Assembly (NCBI GenBank): GCA_016703765.1
Contig: JADJBL010000040.1
Coordinates: 1-40,932 of the forward strand
Source: Saprospirales bacterium
GTDB taxonomy: Bacteria > Bacteroidota > Bacteroidia > Chitinophagales > Saprospiraceae
Reading direction: 5' to 3'
DNA length: 40,932 bases
Shown: positions 16,113 through 26,921 of the stretch, in pieces
How positions within the stretch are numbered: the stretch's first letter is position 1
How the letters are laid out: every line of letters starts with the position of its first letter
Notes under the pieces: generated by a model
Told to the model about the DNA's origin: nothing
Databases searched by the model: none
Seen by the model: only the letters and a program-made list of their open reading frames with translations
Translations under genes and position numbers: made by a program

Positions 16113-16417
16113 ACGTGAGTTCGGAGAAAGAGACCAGCCCAAAATACCATTAGCAGTCAAAGACAAGGAGTCAGACTATCCAATTAACCTGTAACTCGCT
16201 CGTGAGGGTCCCAGCCTACCGGCAGGCAGGTCCGACCCGAAATGGGTCTTTTGCAAGTCTCCAGACTTGCAGAAGGGGTTTGACAAAAACAAAAACGGGC
16301 CATCCTCCGTATTTTTACAAGTCAGGAGACTTGTAAACAAAGCGTTTCGGGTCGGAGACCCTCACGAGCCATCAATTGTTTCTGGTCTTTTGGGGCTCGC
16401 TATCTCCGAACTCACGT
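16113..16417. repeat. ~305-bp nested palindromic element with near-perfect terminal inverted repeats
   Basis: The gene-free stretch after the CHU_C gene holds a structured element. Termini: 16113-16127 and 16403-16417 are 15-bp exact inverted repeats (ACGTGAGTTCGGAGA). Inner arms: 16198-16210 pairs with 16357-16369 (13 bp, GCTCGTGAGGGTC) and 16231-16242 with 16345-16356 (12 bp, TCCGACCCGAAA). These two arms are adjacent on the right but split on the left by 20 bp (16211-16230) rich in CCGGCAGGCAGG. At the centre are two local hairpins, 16253-16270 (8-bp stem) and 16314-16337 (10-bp stem, loop AGGA). No ORF is supported. It resembles a MITE or structured intergenic repeat. Confidence 0.75.
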
Positions 16418-16491
16418 TAAAATGAAACTCCGATATAACAAAAATTGGAACTAACTGTTTACTTTTACATAACGCGACAACTTTTTCATCC

Positions 16492-16917
16492 TTGGTCAGA
16501 ACTGCCTTTCATATCATCCTCCTTTTTGCCGTGCTGTTCAGCTCGACGGGGATTACCGTGAGCAGGCATTATTGCATGAACGAATTGAAGGGTGTCAGCT
16601 ACTTTGGCGAAAGCAGGGGTTGCCATGCATCCGATCATAAGGGCTGTGTGCTCGGAGGCCATTGCGGCAAGAGCGGCGCCAGGGAAAGGGGCAATTGCTG
16701 CAACGATAAAGCCGAATATTACAAGCTGGAACAAGAGAAGCAGGTTACGTTTGCGGGGCTGGAATGGGTCAAAATTCCCGACTTCTTTTCTGCCTATGCA
16801 CCTTCTTTATATACGGCGCTTCCCTTCGGTTTTCAGCCCTCTCCCACCTACTTAATATTCAAGCCTCCCATTGTCTGCGAAGACTTCCAGTCTTTGTTGC
16901 AGACCTTCCGTCTTTGA
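16492..16917 (+). CDS. HYC_CC_PP family small protein
   Basis: 141 residues with an N-terminal hydrophobic signal (FHIILLFAVLFSSTGITV) directly followed by RHYC, later GNCCNDK and finally FKPPIVCED. These are the HYC, CC and PP signatures of a small Bacteroidota family often found beside heavy-metal RND pumps, as here. Extra Cys/His residues (GCHASDHKGCVLGGHCG) suggest periplasmic metal binding, by inference. The best start is a TTG at 16492, since no in-frame ATG precedes the signal peptide; a lost or altered start is possible. It opens the plus-strand metal island; CusA follows 107 bp later. Confidence 0.75.
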   Translation: MVRTAFHIILLFAVLFSSTGITVSRHYCMNELKGVSYFGESRGCHASDHKGCVLGGHCGKSGARERGNCCNDKAEYYKLEQEKQVTFAGLEWVKIPDFFSAYAPSLYTALPFGFQPSPTYLIFKPPIVCEDFQSLLQTFRL

Positions 16918-17024
16918 TCAACGTCCTTTGTATAGCCACTCGGTGCATTGTCGCCGCAGTGGTTGTAGTCGTTTGATTCGCGCCTAAACCGGTGCGGTTT
17001 CATCCAACAAAAAGATGGTAGATC

Positions 17025-20000
17025 ATGCTAAACGGGATCATTCGCTTTTTCCTCGAAAACAAATTTGTCACCCTGCTTTTGCTGGCTATGTTTATCGGCT
17101 GGGGCATTGCCACGGCTCCCTTTCGGGTGGAAAACCTTTCTGCCCTCCGACCCTGTGCCGGTGGATGCCATTCCCGACCTGGGCGAAAACCAGCAAATCG
17201 TCTTCGTCGATTGGATGGGGCGCTCTCCTCAGGATGTGGAAGACCAGATCACCTATCCCTTAACGACTTTCCTGCTCGGTATTTCGGGAGTAAAATCCAT
17301 CCGGAGCACTTCGATGTTCGGTTTTGCCAGCATCTACGTCATCTTCGATGAAGATACTGAGTTCTACTGGTCGCGTTCCCGGATACTTGAAAACTGAACT
17401 CTCTGCCTTCCGGCCTGCTTCCGCCCGGGGTGCAACCCGCACTCGGGCCCGATGCCACTGCCCTGGGGCAGGTTTATTGGTACACCATCGAGGGCCGCGA
17501 CCAGGAGGGAAACACCACTGGCGGCTGGGACTTGCACGAAATACGGACTGTGCAGGATTTCTATGTGAAATATGCCTTGAATGCGGTCGAGGGCGTTTCG
17601 GAGGTTGCCTCCGTCGGCGGACAGATCAAGGAATACCAGGTGGATATTAACCCCAATGCCATGAAGGCATACGACATCATGCTGATGGACGTGATGGCGG
17701 CGGTGCGGAAATCAAACAGGGATGCTGGCGCCCAGACTATCGAAATCAACAAAGCGGAATATCTGGTGCGCGGCCTGGGCTACATAAAAAAAGTGGAGGA
17801 CCTCGAACTGGCGGTAGTCGCAGTAAATAATAACGTGCCCATCCGTGTCAAAGATATTGCCGTGGTTTCATTGGGTCCGGCCCCCCGAAGGGGAATACTC
17901 GATAAGGACGGCGCGGAGGTATCAGGTGGAGTGGTGATAGCCCGCTATGGATCCAACCCGCTGGCAGTGATCAATGGCGTCAAAGAAAAGATCAAAGAGA
18001 TCGCTCCCGGTCTGCCCAAAAAAACGCTCGCGGACGGACGGTGGAGCCAACTCACCATCGTGCCATTTTACGACCGCACCCAGCTCATCCACGAAACGCT
18101 CGGCACCCTGGAACGGGCCCTGTCGCACGAAATACTCATCAGTATCATAGTGGTCATCGTGCTTATGCTCAACCTAAGGGCATCCCTGCTTATTTCCAGC
18201 ATGTTGCCGATAGCGGTGCTGATGACCTTCATCGCCATGCGCTATGCCGGGGTGGATGCCAATATCGTGGCGCTTTCCGGTATAGCTATTGCCATTGGAG
18301 TAATGGTAGATGTCGGGATCGTTTTTGTAGAAAACATCGTCCGGCACCTCGAGTTGCCGGAAAACCACGGATTGCGAGGGAGGTCCCTGCTGGAAGTTAT
18401 TTACGAGGCGGTCGTGGAGGTGTCATCCGCTATCACAACGGCATTGGCGACGACCGTGGTGAGCTTCCTGCCTGTGTTTGCGATGGAGGCGGCAGAGGGC
18501 AAGCTGTTTAAGCCGCTTGCGTTTACCAAGACCTTTGCATTAGGCGCTTCGTTCGTGCTCGGCATTGTCGTGTTGCCGGCCTTGGCGCACTTGGTTTTGT
18601 CGCTGAACTTTGATAAGAAAAGGGTGAAAGGGGTCTGGAACATTGCGCTGATTGCAGCAGGCATACTCTTTGCCATTTTTTATAAAACAATGCTGCCATT
18701 GGCCCTGGTCCCTATCGGGGTCAACAACCTCCTGGAGCATGCTTGGACAGATCGCTGGAAATGGGTTCCGAATTACATCAACACCGGCATCATTCTGCTG
18801 GTCGCGACCTTTTTCCTTGCGGAAGAATGGGTTCCGCTGGGACACCACAACTCCCTGTTTGTCAACTATCTTTTCGTTCTGGGGCTGCTGGGCTTCATCC
18901 TCGGAATGCTGTTTTCCATCGTACATTTTTACGAGCCGATATTGAAATGGTGCCTCATCAACAAGGGCAAGTTCATGCTCATTCCCCTGTTTACCATCCT
19001 TTTCGGGGTAGTCATCTGGTTGGGATGGAACAATGTTTTCGGGTTCGCGGCCAAGGGTTTTGACAAAGTGGGCTGGAATGTTCGCACTACCGGGCTTTGG
19101 AGCGGCATGGTGCACAAGTTTCCCGGCATGGGCAAGGAATTCATGCCTTCGCTCGACGAAGGGAGCTTCCTGCTGATGCCCACCTCCATGCCTCATTCCG
19201 GCGTGGAAGAGAACCAGCGGGTAGTGGCGCAGCTCGATATGCTGCTGGCCAACATCCCCGAGGTGGAACTGGCGGTCGGCAAAGCAGGACGTGCTGAAAC
19301 GGCCCTTGACCCAGCCCCGGTTTCGATGTTTGAAAACCTCATCAATTACAAACCCGAATTTTTAATCAATGAAAAAGGAAAACGGGAAACTTTTAAAACG
19401 GATAAAAAGGATCGCTTCATCCTTCTTTCGGGCGATACGCTTTCTAACGAAGAAGCGCTGCTGCAAAGAGTAAAACCAAGCGACCTCATCCCCAACCCCG
19501 ACGGGCAATACTACCGAAACTGGCGATCTCGCATCAAAGGCCCCGGCGACATCTGGGACGAAATAGTGAAGGTAACCAAGGTTCCCGGCGTCACATCCTC
19601 CCCGAAACTACAGCCCATCGAAACCCGCCTCATCATGCTCCAGACCGGCATGCGGGCGCCCATGGGCATCAAAGTGTATGGGCCGGATCTGAAGACTATC
19701 GAGGATTTCGGCCTAAAACTCGAAGCCATTCTGAAAGAAGTGCCTTCTGTAAAAGCCGAAGCTGCCTTCGCCGACCGCATTGTAGGCACGCCCTACTTGC
19801 ACCTGAATATCGACCGGCTCGCTGCCGCACGGTATGGATTGAATATCGAAGACGTGCAGGAATTCATCGAAACCGCCATCGGCGGCATGGAAGGTGACCA
19901 CGACGGTGGAGGGAAGGGAGCGTTTCCCGTTCGGGTGCGCTATCCCCGCGAAATGCGCGACAACCCGGAAAGCATCAAAAAATGCTCGTGCCCACCCCGT

Positions 20001-20858
20001 TGGAGCGCCAGGTTCCGCTCGGCGAGCTGGTCAAGATCGAGTACCTGCAGGGACCGCAGATGATCAAAAGCGAGGATACCTTCCTCACCGGTTATGTGCT
20101 TTTGACAAGAAAGAAGGCTACGCCGAAGTGGATGTGGTAGAGGAAGCGCAGCGTTTCATCCAGCAGCGCATTGACAACGGCGAACTGGCCGTGCCTGCGG
20201 GGGTGAGCTTCAAATTTTCCGGCAGCTACGAAAACCAGTTGCGGGCGATGAAACGCCTGGCTATCGTTATTCCCATCAGCCTGATCACTATTTTCCTGCT
20301 GCTGTTTTTTCAATTCAAAACAGTCATTGCCTCGTCCATACACTTTTCAGGAGTATTCGTGGCTTTTCGGGCGGTTTCATCATGCTCTGGCTGTACGGGC
20401 AGGACTGGTTCCTGAATTTTTCCGTCGCCGAGGTGAGCATGCGGGACCTGTTCCAACTGCACCCCATCAACCTCAGCGTGGCGGTCTGGGTGGGCTTCAT
20501 CGCCCTGTTCGGCATCGCCACCGACGACGGGGTGATTATGGGAACTACATCCACCAGGTATTGAGGAGCGAAACCGTCCACCGTGCAGGAGGTGCGGGAT
20601 GCCGTGGTGATCGCGGGGAAAAAGCGGGTGCGCCCGGCCATGATGACGGCCGCGGTGGCTATCATCGCGCTGCTGCCAGTGCTCACTTCGACAGGCAAGG
20701 GCGCCGATATCATGGTGCCGATGGCCATCCCCACGTTCGGAGGCATGACCATTCAGTTGATGACCATGTTCGTGGTGCCGGTGTTGCAGGCGTATTGGAG
20801 AGAATCGGTAGTTAGAGCAGGGATGAGGGTGCAGGGTGCAGAGCAGTCAAATTTATAA
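17025..20858 (+). pseudogene. cusA: CusA-like heavy-metal RND efflux permease, multiply frameshifted
   Basis: About 1,275 codons of a CusA/CzcA-type inner-membrane proton-driven pump, probably for Cu(I)/Ag(I) given its neighbours. Start [12 protein letters not shown] at 17025; core motif AIAIGVMVDVGIVFVENIV in TM4; DEGSFLLMPTSMP and GKAGRAETALDPAP in the porter domain; end TFGGMTIQLMTMFVVPVLQ. A stretch near 18640-18900 carries an extra membrane insert. Conserved sequence jumps frame at about 17141 (extra T), 17391 (missing A), 19980 (missing A), 20101 (missing T), 20364 (missing T), 20545, 20562 and 20578 (missing bases). Almost all are single-base changes in short homopolymers, with no missense decay visible between them. 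The longest intact stretch is 17430-19980. Possibly a sequence artefact, otherwise a very young pseudogene. Confidence 0.85.
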
Positions 20859-20868
20859 AATTCAGATT

Positions 20869-22103
20869 ATGCGAATATTCTTTGTGTTTCTTTTGATAGC
20901 GGCAATAAAGAGTCTTTCGGCGCAAACGCTGGACGATTACCTGAAAATAGCCGTAGAGAACAACCCCGGCATCCGGGCGAAGCAGGCCGAATTTCAGGCG
21001 GCGTTGAAAAGGCTGCCGCAGGTCAAGGCGCTCCCGATCCGGAAGTCGGCGTTTCTTTTTTTCCGAGTCCGATGATGCTTCCCATGGGAAACCAACTGGG
21101 TAGCATCAGCGTCATGCAAACCTTCCCCTGGTTTGGCACGCTGGGCGCTATGGAGGAAGAGGCAGCCCGAATGGCAGAGGTGAAATATCAGGAAATATTT
21201 GCCGTCCAAAACGAGCTGGTTTTTAAAGTAAAAAATGCCTGGTACCCGCTCTTTGAACTGGAAGAACAGATCCGAATCCAGCGCGAAAACCTGCGAGTAT
21301 TGGAGATAGATAAAGAGCTTGCGACCTTCAAATTCCAGCACGGGCAAGCCCCCATGGTAGACGCCATCCGGGCGGATATCATGATCGACGAGGTCAAGAC
21401 GGAAATAATACTGCTCGAACAGAAACGCAAGCCCCTGGAACTTGCCTTCAACCGCTTGCTCGACCGGCACGACACCCTGTCTGTTCAGATTGCGGGCTCT
21501 CTGCCGGAGCCGGTAAGCGGGGCACTCCTGCTTCGGGATAGTCTCCTTGCCGACAATCCCTCCCTGGCGGTCTTCGACAAACAAATACAAGCCGCCGCGG
21601 CGGAGGAAAAGGCTGCTGGGTTCATGCGAAAACCGATGATCGGCGTGGGGATCCAGTACATGCCTTTGGTGAAAAGAGGGAGCTCCGACCTGCACCTGGA
21701 GCCCAATACCGGGGAAGATATGTGGATGCCGATGGTTACGGTCTCCATCCCCATCTGGCGAAAAAAATACGACGCCGCCGTCGAGGAGCGCCGGCTCATG
21801 CAATTGATGTATGCCGACATGAAAAAGGACATGCAGAACGAGCTCGCGGCCATGTATGAAATGACCTGGTACGAACTGGAATCCATGGCGCTCATGTATG
21901 AGCTGCTCGACAGGCAAATGCAGAAAACCCAGCAGGCCATCGACCTGCTGATGGCGGCTTACGGCAATGCCGGCCAGGATTTTGAGGAGATCCTGCGCCT
22001 TCAGCAAGATTTGTTCCGCTACCGGATGGAAAAAGTTTCGGCCCAGACCGCATACCAGCTGGCGCTGGTGAAGTTGGATTTTTTGACAGGGAAAACGAAT
22101 TAA
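20869..22103 (+). pseudogene. cusC: CusC-like TolC-family outer-membrane efflux protein, one frameshift
   Basis: The ATG at 20869 gives a signal peptide (FFVFLLIAAIKSLSAQ) and the start of a TolC-type domain (LDDYLKIAVENNPGIRAKQ). A missing C near 21034 (CTCCCGATCC) shifts the frame. With it restored the protein runs on through SPMMLPMGNQLGSISVMQTF and the 343-residue remainder to 22103. That part has long amphipathic helices (ARMAEVKYQEIFAVQNELVF, DMQNELAAMYEMTWYELES) typical of the periplasmic tunnel. It is the outer-membrane exit duct for the CusA/CusB pair. The order cusA-cusC-cusB is normal for Bacteroidota islands. Confidence 0.82.
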
Positions 22104-22116
22104 AAGGCTCTAAAAC

Positions 22117-23889
22117 ATGAATAAGATAAAATTCAATCGCGCCACCCTCCTTACCGCCTTCGGCATGCTGGCGCTGGGCTTGCTCATCGGGTGGTTTGCC
22201 AGACCCAATAATGCCGCCGGCGAGTCGCACGATGGGCACAACGAAGAATCTGCGGAGGCTTCGAAAGATACGGAATGGACTTGCTCCATGCACCCCCAGA
22301 TCAGGCGACAGGAGCCCGGCCAATGTCCCATTTGCGGCATGGACCTGATACCACTGGACGAGGACCTGTCGGCAGACGACCCGATGGAGATCAGCATGTC
22401 GCCCAGGGCGATGCAGCTCGCCAACATTCAAACTGCTGTGGTCGGCTTTGGTATGGCCAGCAGGGAAGTGCGCCTGAACGGCAAGGTGCAGGCCGACGAG
22501 CGGCGCGTTTTTTCACAGGTCACCCACCTGGAAGGCAGGGTGGAGGAACTGGCAGTCAATTTCACCGGCGAACCGGTTCGGAAGGGGCAAAAACTGGCGA
22601 GCATCTATTCGCCCGAACTCGTCACCGCACAGGAAGAGCTTTTTTATGCCGTGAAGATCCAGGACATGCAACCCGGCCTGTTCGCCGCAGCGAAGGAGAA
22701 GCTGAAAAACTGGAAGCTCAGCGACCAGCAAATAGAACAAATCATCGCCGCAGGCAAGCCACAGGAGCGCTTCCCCATCCAGGCGGACGTCAGCGGCGTC
22801 GTCATGGAAAAAATGGTCAGCCTCGGCGACTACCTGATGCGGGGGATGCCGCTTTACAAAATTGTAGACCTGTCGAGGGTGTGGGTTTTGTTTGACGTGT
22901 ATGAAAGCGACATCTCCTCGGCCAGGGTAGGAAGTACCGTCTCGTTCAGTGTCCAGTCCATGCCCGGAGGAAGTTTTACCGGCAAGATCAGCTTCGTCGA
23001 TCCGGTCATCGACCCGATGACCCGGGTTGCGAAAGCCCGGGTAGAAGTGCCCAACCCGGGCGGGAAGCTCAAGCCGGAGATGTTTACCAGCGGCGTCATC
23101 AAAGCGGCTGCGGTAGGTAAAAAAGAAAGCCTGATCGTGCCGAAGTCGGCCGTCCTGTGGACAGGCGAGCGATCGGTGGTGTATGTGAAAAAAACGTCCG
23201 ATCGGGGCATCAGCTTCCTAATGCAGGAAGTCCGGCTCGGACCCTCCGCGGGAGACGGGTATGTGATCGAAGAGGGATTGGACCCGGGCACGGAGATAGC
23301 CGTAAACGGCGTCTTTTCGATCGACGCGGCGGCACAGTTGGCGGGCAAACCCAGCATGATAAACCTCAAGGCGGCGCCTGCGAGGGGGCATCGCACGGAG
23401 AAGTCCTCCGGCGCCCGCGCAACTCAAGCCAAAAATCAGGCGAAAAAGCTAAAGCGGCAATCGGGAAGTTGTTCGACCTGTACTTTCCCTTAAAGGATGC
23501 CCTTGTCAAAGGGGACCTCGCTAACGCATTAAAGCAGGCAGGCAGTTTAAAAAGCGGTTTGGAAAAACCAGATAGGGGAGCCTGTTCACCGGCGAAAGGC
23601 GCACGACCATTGGATGAGCCACAGCGGCGCCGGGCTGGAGACTCTGAACAAAATGGCCGCTAGCAAGGGACGTGGAGGCAACAGGAGCCCTTTTCAAACC
23701 CCTTTCGGCGCAGATGGTGGCGCTTGCAAAAGCGTTCGGCCCTTTCGACGAAACCATCTTCGTGCAGCACTGCCCGATGGCCGACAATAACAACGGCGCC
23801 GATTGGCTGAGCCTCGACAAGCAGATCCGCAACCCTATTTCGGCGATAAAATGCTGACCTGCGGATCGGTAACGGAAACCATTAAATGA
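22117..23889 (+). pseudogene. cusB: CusB-like RND periplasmic adaptor with heavy-metal-binding and DUF3347 domains, frameshifted at C terminus
   Basis: Start MNKIKFNRATLLTAFGMLAL is a membrane anchor. Residues ~49-68 hold the heavy-metal-binding domain (TCSMHPQIRRQEPGQCPICG), then HlyD-type barrel and lipoyl parts (GRVEELAVNFTGEPVRKGQ, GVVMEKMVSLGDYLMRGMPL). The clean frame ends at 23493, but a C-terminal DUF3347-type copper-binding domain continues in other frames: KAAIGKLFDLYFPLKDALVK, MSHSGAGLETLNKMAASK, then FGPFDETIFVQHCPMADNNN and MLTCGSVTETIK to the TGA at 23887-23889. Breaks lie near 23400-23440, 23575-23610, 23667 (extra G) and 23835 (missing C). CxxCP-type and Met/His residues would receive Cu(I) in the periplasm and pass it to CusA. 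Confidence 0.82.
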
Positions 23890-25901
23890 TCAAGAATGGA
23901 CCACTCACATCAACATCCCTCCCCCTTCCAACGGGTTCAGGGCCTTCGCAAGCCCATGATCATGCCTCCATGATCGCCGATTTCCTCCGTCGCTTTTGGG
24001 TTTGCCTGGCGCTCACCGTGCCGGTGGTTTTCATCTCACCCATGTTCCAGCATGCCGTTGGATATAGTTTTGATTTTCCGGGCAGGAACTGGGTCTCCTT
24101 CCTTCTCGCAACGATCATTTTTATATACGGGGGCAAGCCTTTTCTTGCCGGGCTTTGGGATGAATTGCGCCGCCGATCCCCGGGCATGATGACCTTGATC
24201 GGCGTGGCCATTTCAGTGGCATATTTTTACAGCACGGCGGTCGTGTTCGGGTTGGTGGAGGGCATGGATTTCTACTGGGAACTCGCCACGCTCATCGTCA
24301 TCATGTTGCTGGGACACTGGCTGGAAATGAGATCCGTTGCCGGGGCCTCGAAAGCGCTGGAGATGATCGTGAAAATGCTGCCCGCCGAGGCACACATGTA
24401 TCACGGCGAGATGCTCCACGACATGAGGGTGGACGAATTGAAGATCGGCGATCGGGTGCTGGTGAAACCCGGCGAAAAGATCCCGGTAGACGGCACGGTA
24501 ACGGAAGGCGAAAGCTATGTGGACGAGAGCATGCTCACAGGCGAAAGCGTGCCCGTGCAAAAGTCGTCCGGCTCGAAGATCATTGCAGGAAGCATCAATA
24601 GCGAGGGCAGTCTGAAGGCCATAGTCGACAAAACCGGCAAGGAAAGCTACCTGAATAAAGTCATCGCGCTGGTGGAAGAAGCCCAGAATGCCAAATCGCA
24701 GACCCAACTCCTCGCCAACCGGGCGGCGCGCTGGCTCACCTTCCTTTCCATCGGCGTGGGTGCGGGCACCCTGGCCGTCTGGCTGGCAAAAGGCCAAAGC
24801 CTGGCTTTTGCCCTCGAACGCATGGTGACGGTCATGGTCACCGCCTGCCCGCATGCCCTGGGCGTAGCGATACCGCTTGTGGTGGCTATTTCGACCGCCA
24901 TGAGCGCAAAGCGGGGTTTGCTCATCCGAAACCGGACGGCTTTCGAGAACGCCCGCAAGATCACGGCCATGGTTTTCGACAAAACCGGCACCCTCACCGA
25001 AGGGAAGTTCGGCGTATCGAGGGTAGAACCGCTCGACGACGTATTGTCAGCAGACGAGCTGCTGGCACTCACCGCCGCGCTCGAACAGCACAGCGAACAC
25101 CCCATCGCCAAAGGCATCGTGCGGGCGGCGAATGATAAAAAACTCGGGCTTCTCCAGGTTTCCAATTTTACCTCCATAACGGGGAAGGGTATTCAGGGAG
25201 AAGTTTCCGGAAAAACGATCAGCGTCGTCAGCCCCGGGTTTTTGAAAGAAAAAAACCTGACCTTGCCGCCGGATTCCGAAGGGAATGAGGCCGAAACCGT
25301 GGTTTTTATTTTGGAAAATGAAAAACTGAAAGGCTTTATCGCCCTCGCCGACCGTGTCCGACCGGATGCTAAAGCCGCCGTCGAGGATTTGAAAAAGCAG
25401 GGCATCAAAGTTTTCCTGGCCACAGGCGACAACGAGCGAGTGGGCAAGGCCGTGGCAGAGGCATTGGGCCTGGACGGCTATTTTGCAGGCGTGCTGCCGC
25501 ACCAAAAAGTGGAGATCATCAAAAACCTGCAAGCCAAAGGCGAGTTCGTCGCCATGACGGGCGACGGGGTGAACGATGCCCCTGCGCTGGCACAAGCGGA
25601 CGTGGGCATCGCCGTCGGCAGCGGAACGGACATTGCGGCCGAAACCGCCGACATCATCCTGACCGATAGCCGCCCTTCCGATGTGACTCAGCTCGTGAAT
25701 TTCGGCAAAGCTACCTACCGAAAAATGGTACAAAACCTGATTTGGGCCACGGGTTACAACGTCTTTGCCATTCCGTTGGCTGCCGGGGTGCTGTACCCGG
25801 CTTTCACCTTAAGCCCGGCGCTAGGGGCGGTATTGATGAGCTTGAGCACGGTGATCGTGGCGATCAACGCCCAGTCTTTGAAAAAGCATTTGAGAAAATA
25901 G
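23886..25901 (+). CDS. copB: Copper P-type ATPase of the CPH (CopB/P1B-3-like) type
   Basis: 671 residues as read. Motifs: MLTGESVPV (actuator TGES at 218-221), TACPHALGVAIPL (metal-site CPH at 321-323), VFDKTGTLTEG (phosphorylated Asp near 365), SEHPIAKG (nucleotide-domain HP) and TGDGVNDAPAL. Eight membrane helices are expected. CPH marks CopB-like copper exporters as opposed to CPC-type CopA. No N-terminal HMA domain is present. The genuine start may be ATG 23896, which reads MDHSHQHPSP before a probable one-base loss in a C run near 23920 merges it into the annotated frame; that would give the His-rich N terminus usual for CopB. The start overlaps the CusB stop, so the genes are coupled. 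Confidence 0.9.
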   Translation: MIKNGPLTSTSLPLPTGSGPSQAHDHASMIADFLRRFWVCLALTVPVVFISPMFQHAVGYSFDFPGRNWVSFLLATIIFIYGGKPFLAGLWDELRRRSPGMMTLIGVAISVAYFYSTAVVFGLVEGMDFYWELATLIVIMLLGHWLEMRSVAGASKALEMIVKMLPAEAHMYHGEMLHDMRVDELKIGDRVLVKPGEKIPVDGTVTEGESYVDESMLTGESVPVQKSSGSKIIAGSINSEGSLKAIVDKTGKESYLNKVIALVEEAQNAKSQTQLLANRAARWLTFLSIGVGAGTLAVWLAKGQSLAFALERMVTVMVTACPHALGVAIPLVVAISTAMSAKRGLLIRNRTAFENARKITAMVFDKTGTLTEGKFGVSRVEPLDDVLSADELLALTAALEQHSEHPIAKGIVRAANDKKLGLLQVSNFTSITGKGIQGEVSGKTISVVSPGFLKEKNLTLPPDSEGNEAETVVFILENEKLKGFIALADRVRPDAKAAVEDLKKQGIKVFLATGDNERVGKAVAEALGLDGYFAGVLPHQKVEIIKNLQAKGEFVAMTGDGVNDAPALAQADVGIAVGSGTDIAAETADIILTDSRPSDVTQLVNFGKATYRKMVQNLIWATGYNVFAIPLAAGVLYPAFTLSPALGAVLMSLSTVIVAINAQSLKKHLRK

Positions 25902-25936
25902 TATTTTTAATTCGTTAACTGTCAAAACCTGTTATC

Positions 25937-26915
25937 ATGAACTTCAGAATTTTACTCCTCCTCTCCACCCTCTTCATCCAGGGCCTCTCCGCCCAAACGG
26001 ACATCATCCTCCACATGCATCAGAAGCTGGGTGAGCAGCCTTTCGCCCTCGATCAAACGGCGACCGCCCCGGGAGAATATGCTTTCCAGGTCACCCGTAT
26101 GCAGTATTACGTTTCGGAGATCAAGCTCATCCACGACGGGGGGCAGGTGACGCCCGTGACCGACCTCTATCTGCTCGTCAGCGCGGAAAAGGACGACCAG
26201 TTCGACCTGGGCAGCTTTGCCCTGGAAAATATCGAAGGCATCGAATTTTCCATCGGGGTGGACGAGGCGCACAACCACCTCGACCCGGCGCTGTATTCCA
26301 CTCACCATCCGCTCGCGCTGCATAACCCCTCCATGCATTGGGGTTGGGCGGCGGGCTACCGGTTTATCGCCCTGGAAGGCAAATCGAGCAACAACGGCGG
26401 CACGACCTTCCCCGATGATTTCCAGATCCACACCATTGGAGATGTGAATTACGAGACGGTGACGCTGGCCGTTCAAGGTATTTTGAATCAGGGCCAGCTC
26501 CATATCCATATCGACGCCAACTATACCCAGACGCTCAAGGGCATCAATGTGCAGGGCGGACTGTACTCCCACTCCGGAAACCGGCGCCTCGGCCCTCCTC
26601 GCTTTTAATATGAAAACCCACGTATTCCTGCCCTCGACGGAGATTACCGGCACGGTAGAACCGGGTGTCGAAGGGGCGTTCACCGTCTCTCCCAACCCGG
26701 TTGACGAGTTGGTACGCCTCCACTACAGTTTCCCCGGCCTGGAGGACTTGACGTTCGAAGTTGCTGATATCAGCGGCAGGACGATCTACCGGCAGGAATT
26801 GTCGGGTCCGTCAAATACTTTACAATTTGAAGCAAACTGGCAGCCCGGCCTGTACATCGCCACTGTTTTCAGCGGCGGCCGGCGGCTGGCGGTGGAGAAG
26901 ATTTTTGTGAAATAA
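25937..26915 (+). pseudogene. mbnP: MbnP family copper-binding protein with T9SS sorting tail, one frameshift
   Basis: The signal peptide FRILLLLSTLFIQGLSAQ is followed by an MbnP domain (about residues 20-225). It contains the first conserved strand LHMHQKLGEQPF, YYVSEIKLIHDGG, the His-rich loop EAHNHLDPALYSTHHPLALH, and the strongly conserved MHWGWAAGYRFIALEGK. One extra G near 26571 (TCCGGAAACC) moves the frame; ETGASALLAFNMKTHVF continues in the next frame and is followed by a T9SS type A tail (FTVSPNPVDELVRLHYSF, LEANWQPGLYIATVF-like end). In methanotrophs MbnP binds copper after its partner MbnH oxidises a Trp to kynurenine. Here an MbnH-like gene follows at once. The tail implies a secreted or surface-attached form. 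Confidence 0.82.
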
Positions 26916-26921
26916 AACGGG

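Noticed and set aside
16113..16417. Insertion sequence with transposase
   Set aside because: Ends look like inverted repeats but the interior has no open frame long enough for a transposase.
17025..20858. Programmed frameshifting in the RND genes
   Set aside because: Too many sites, in both directions, without slippery heptamers plus stimulatory structures; error or decay explains them better.
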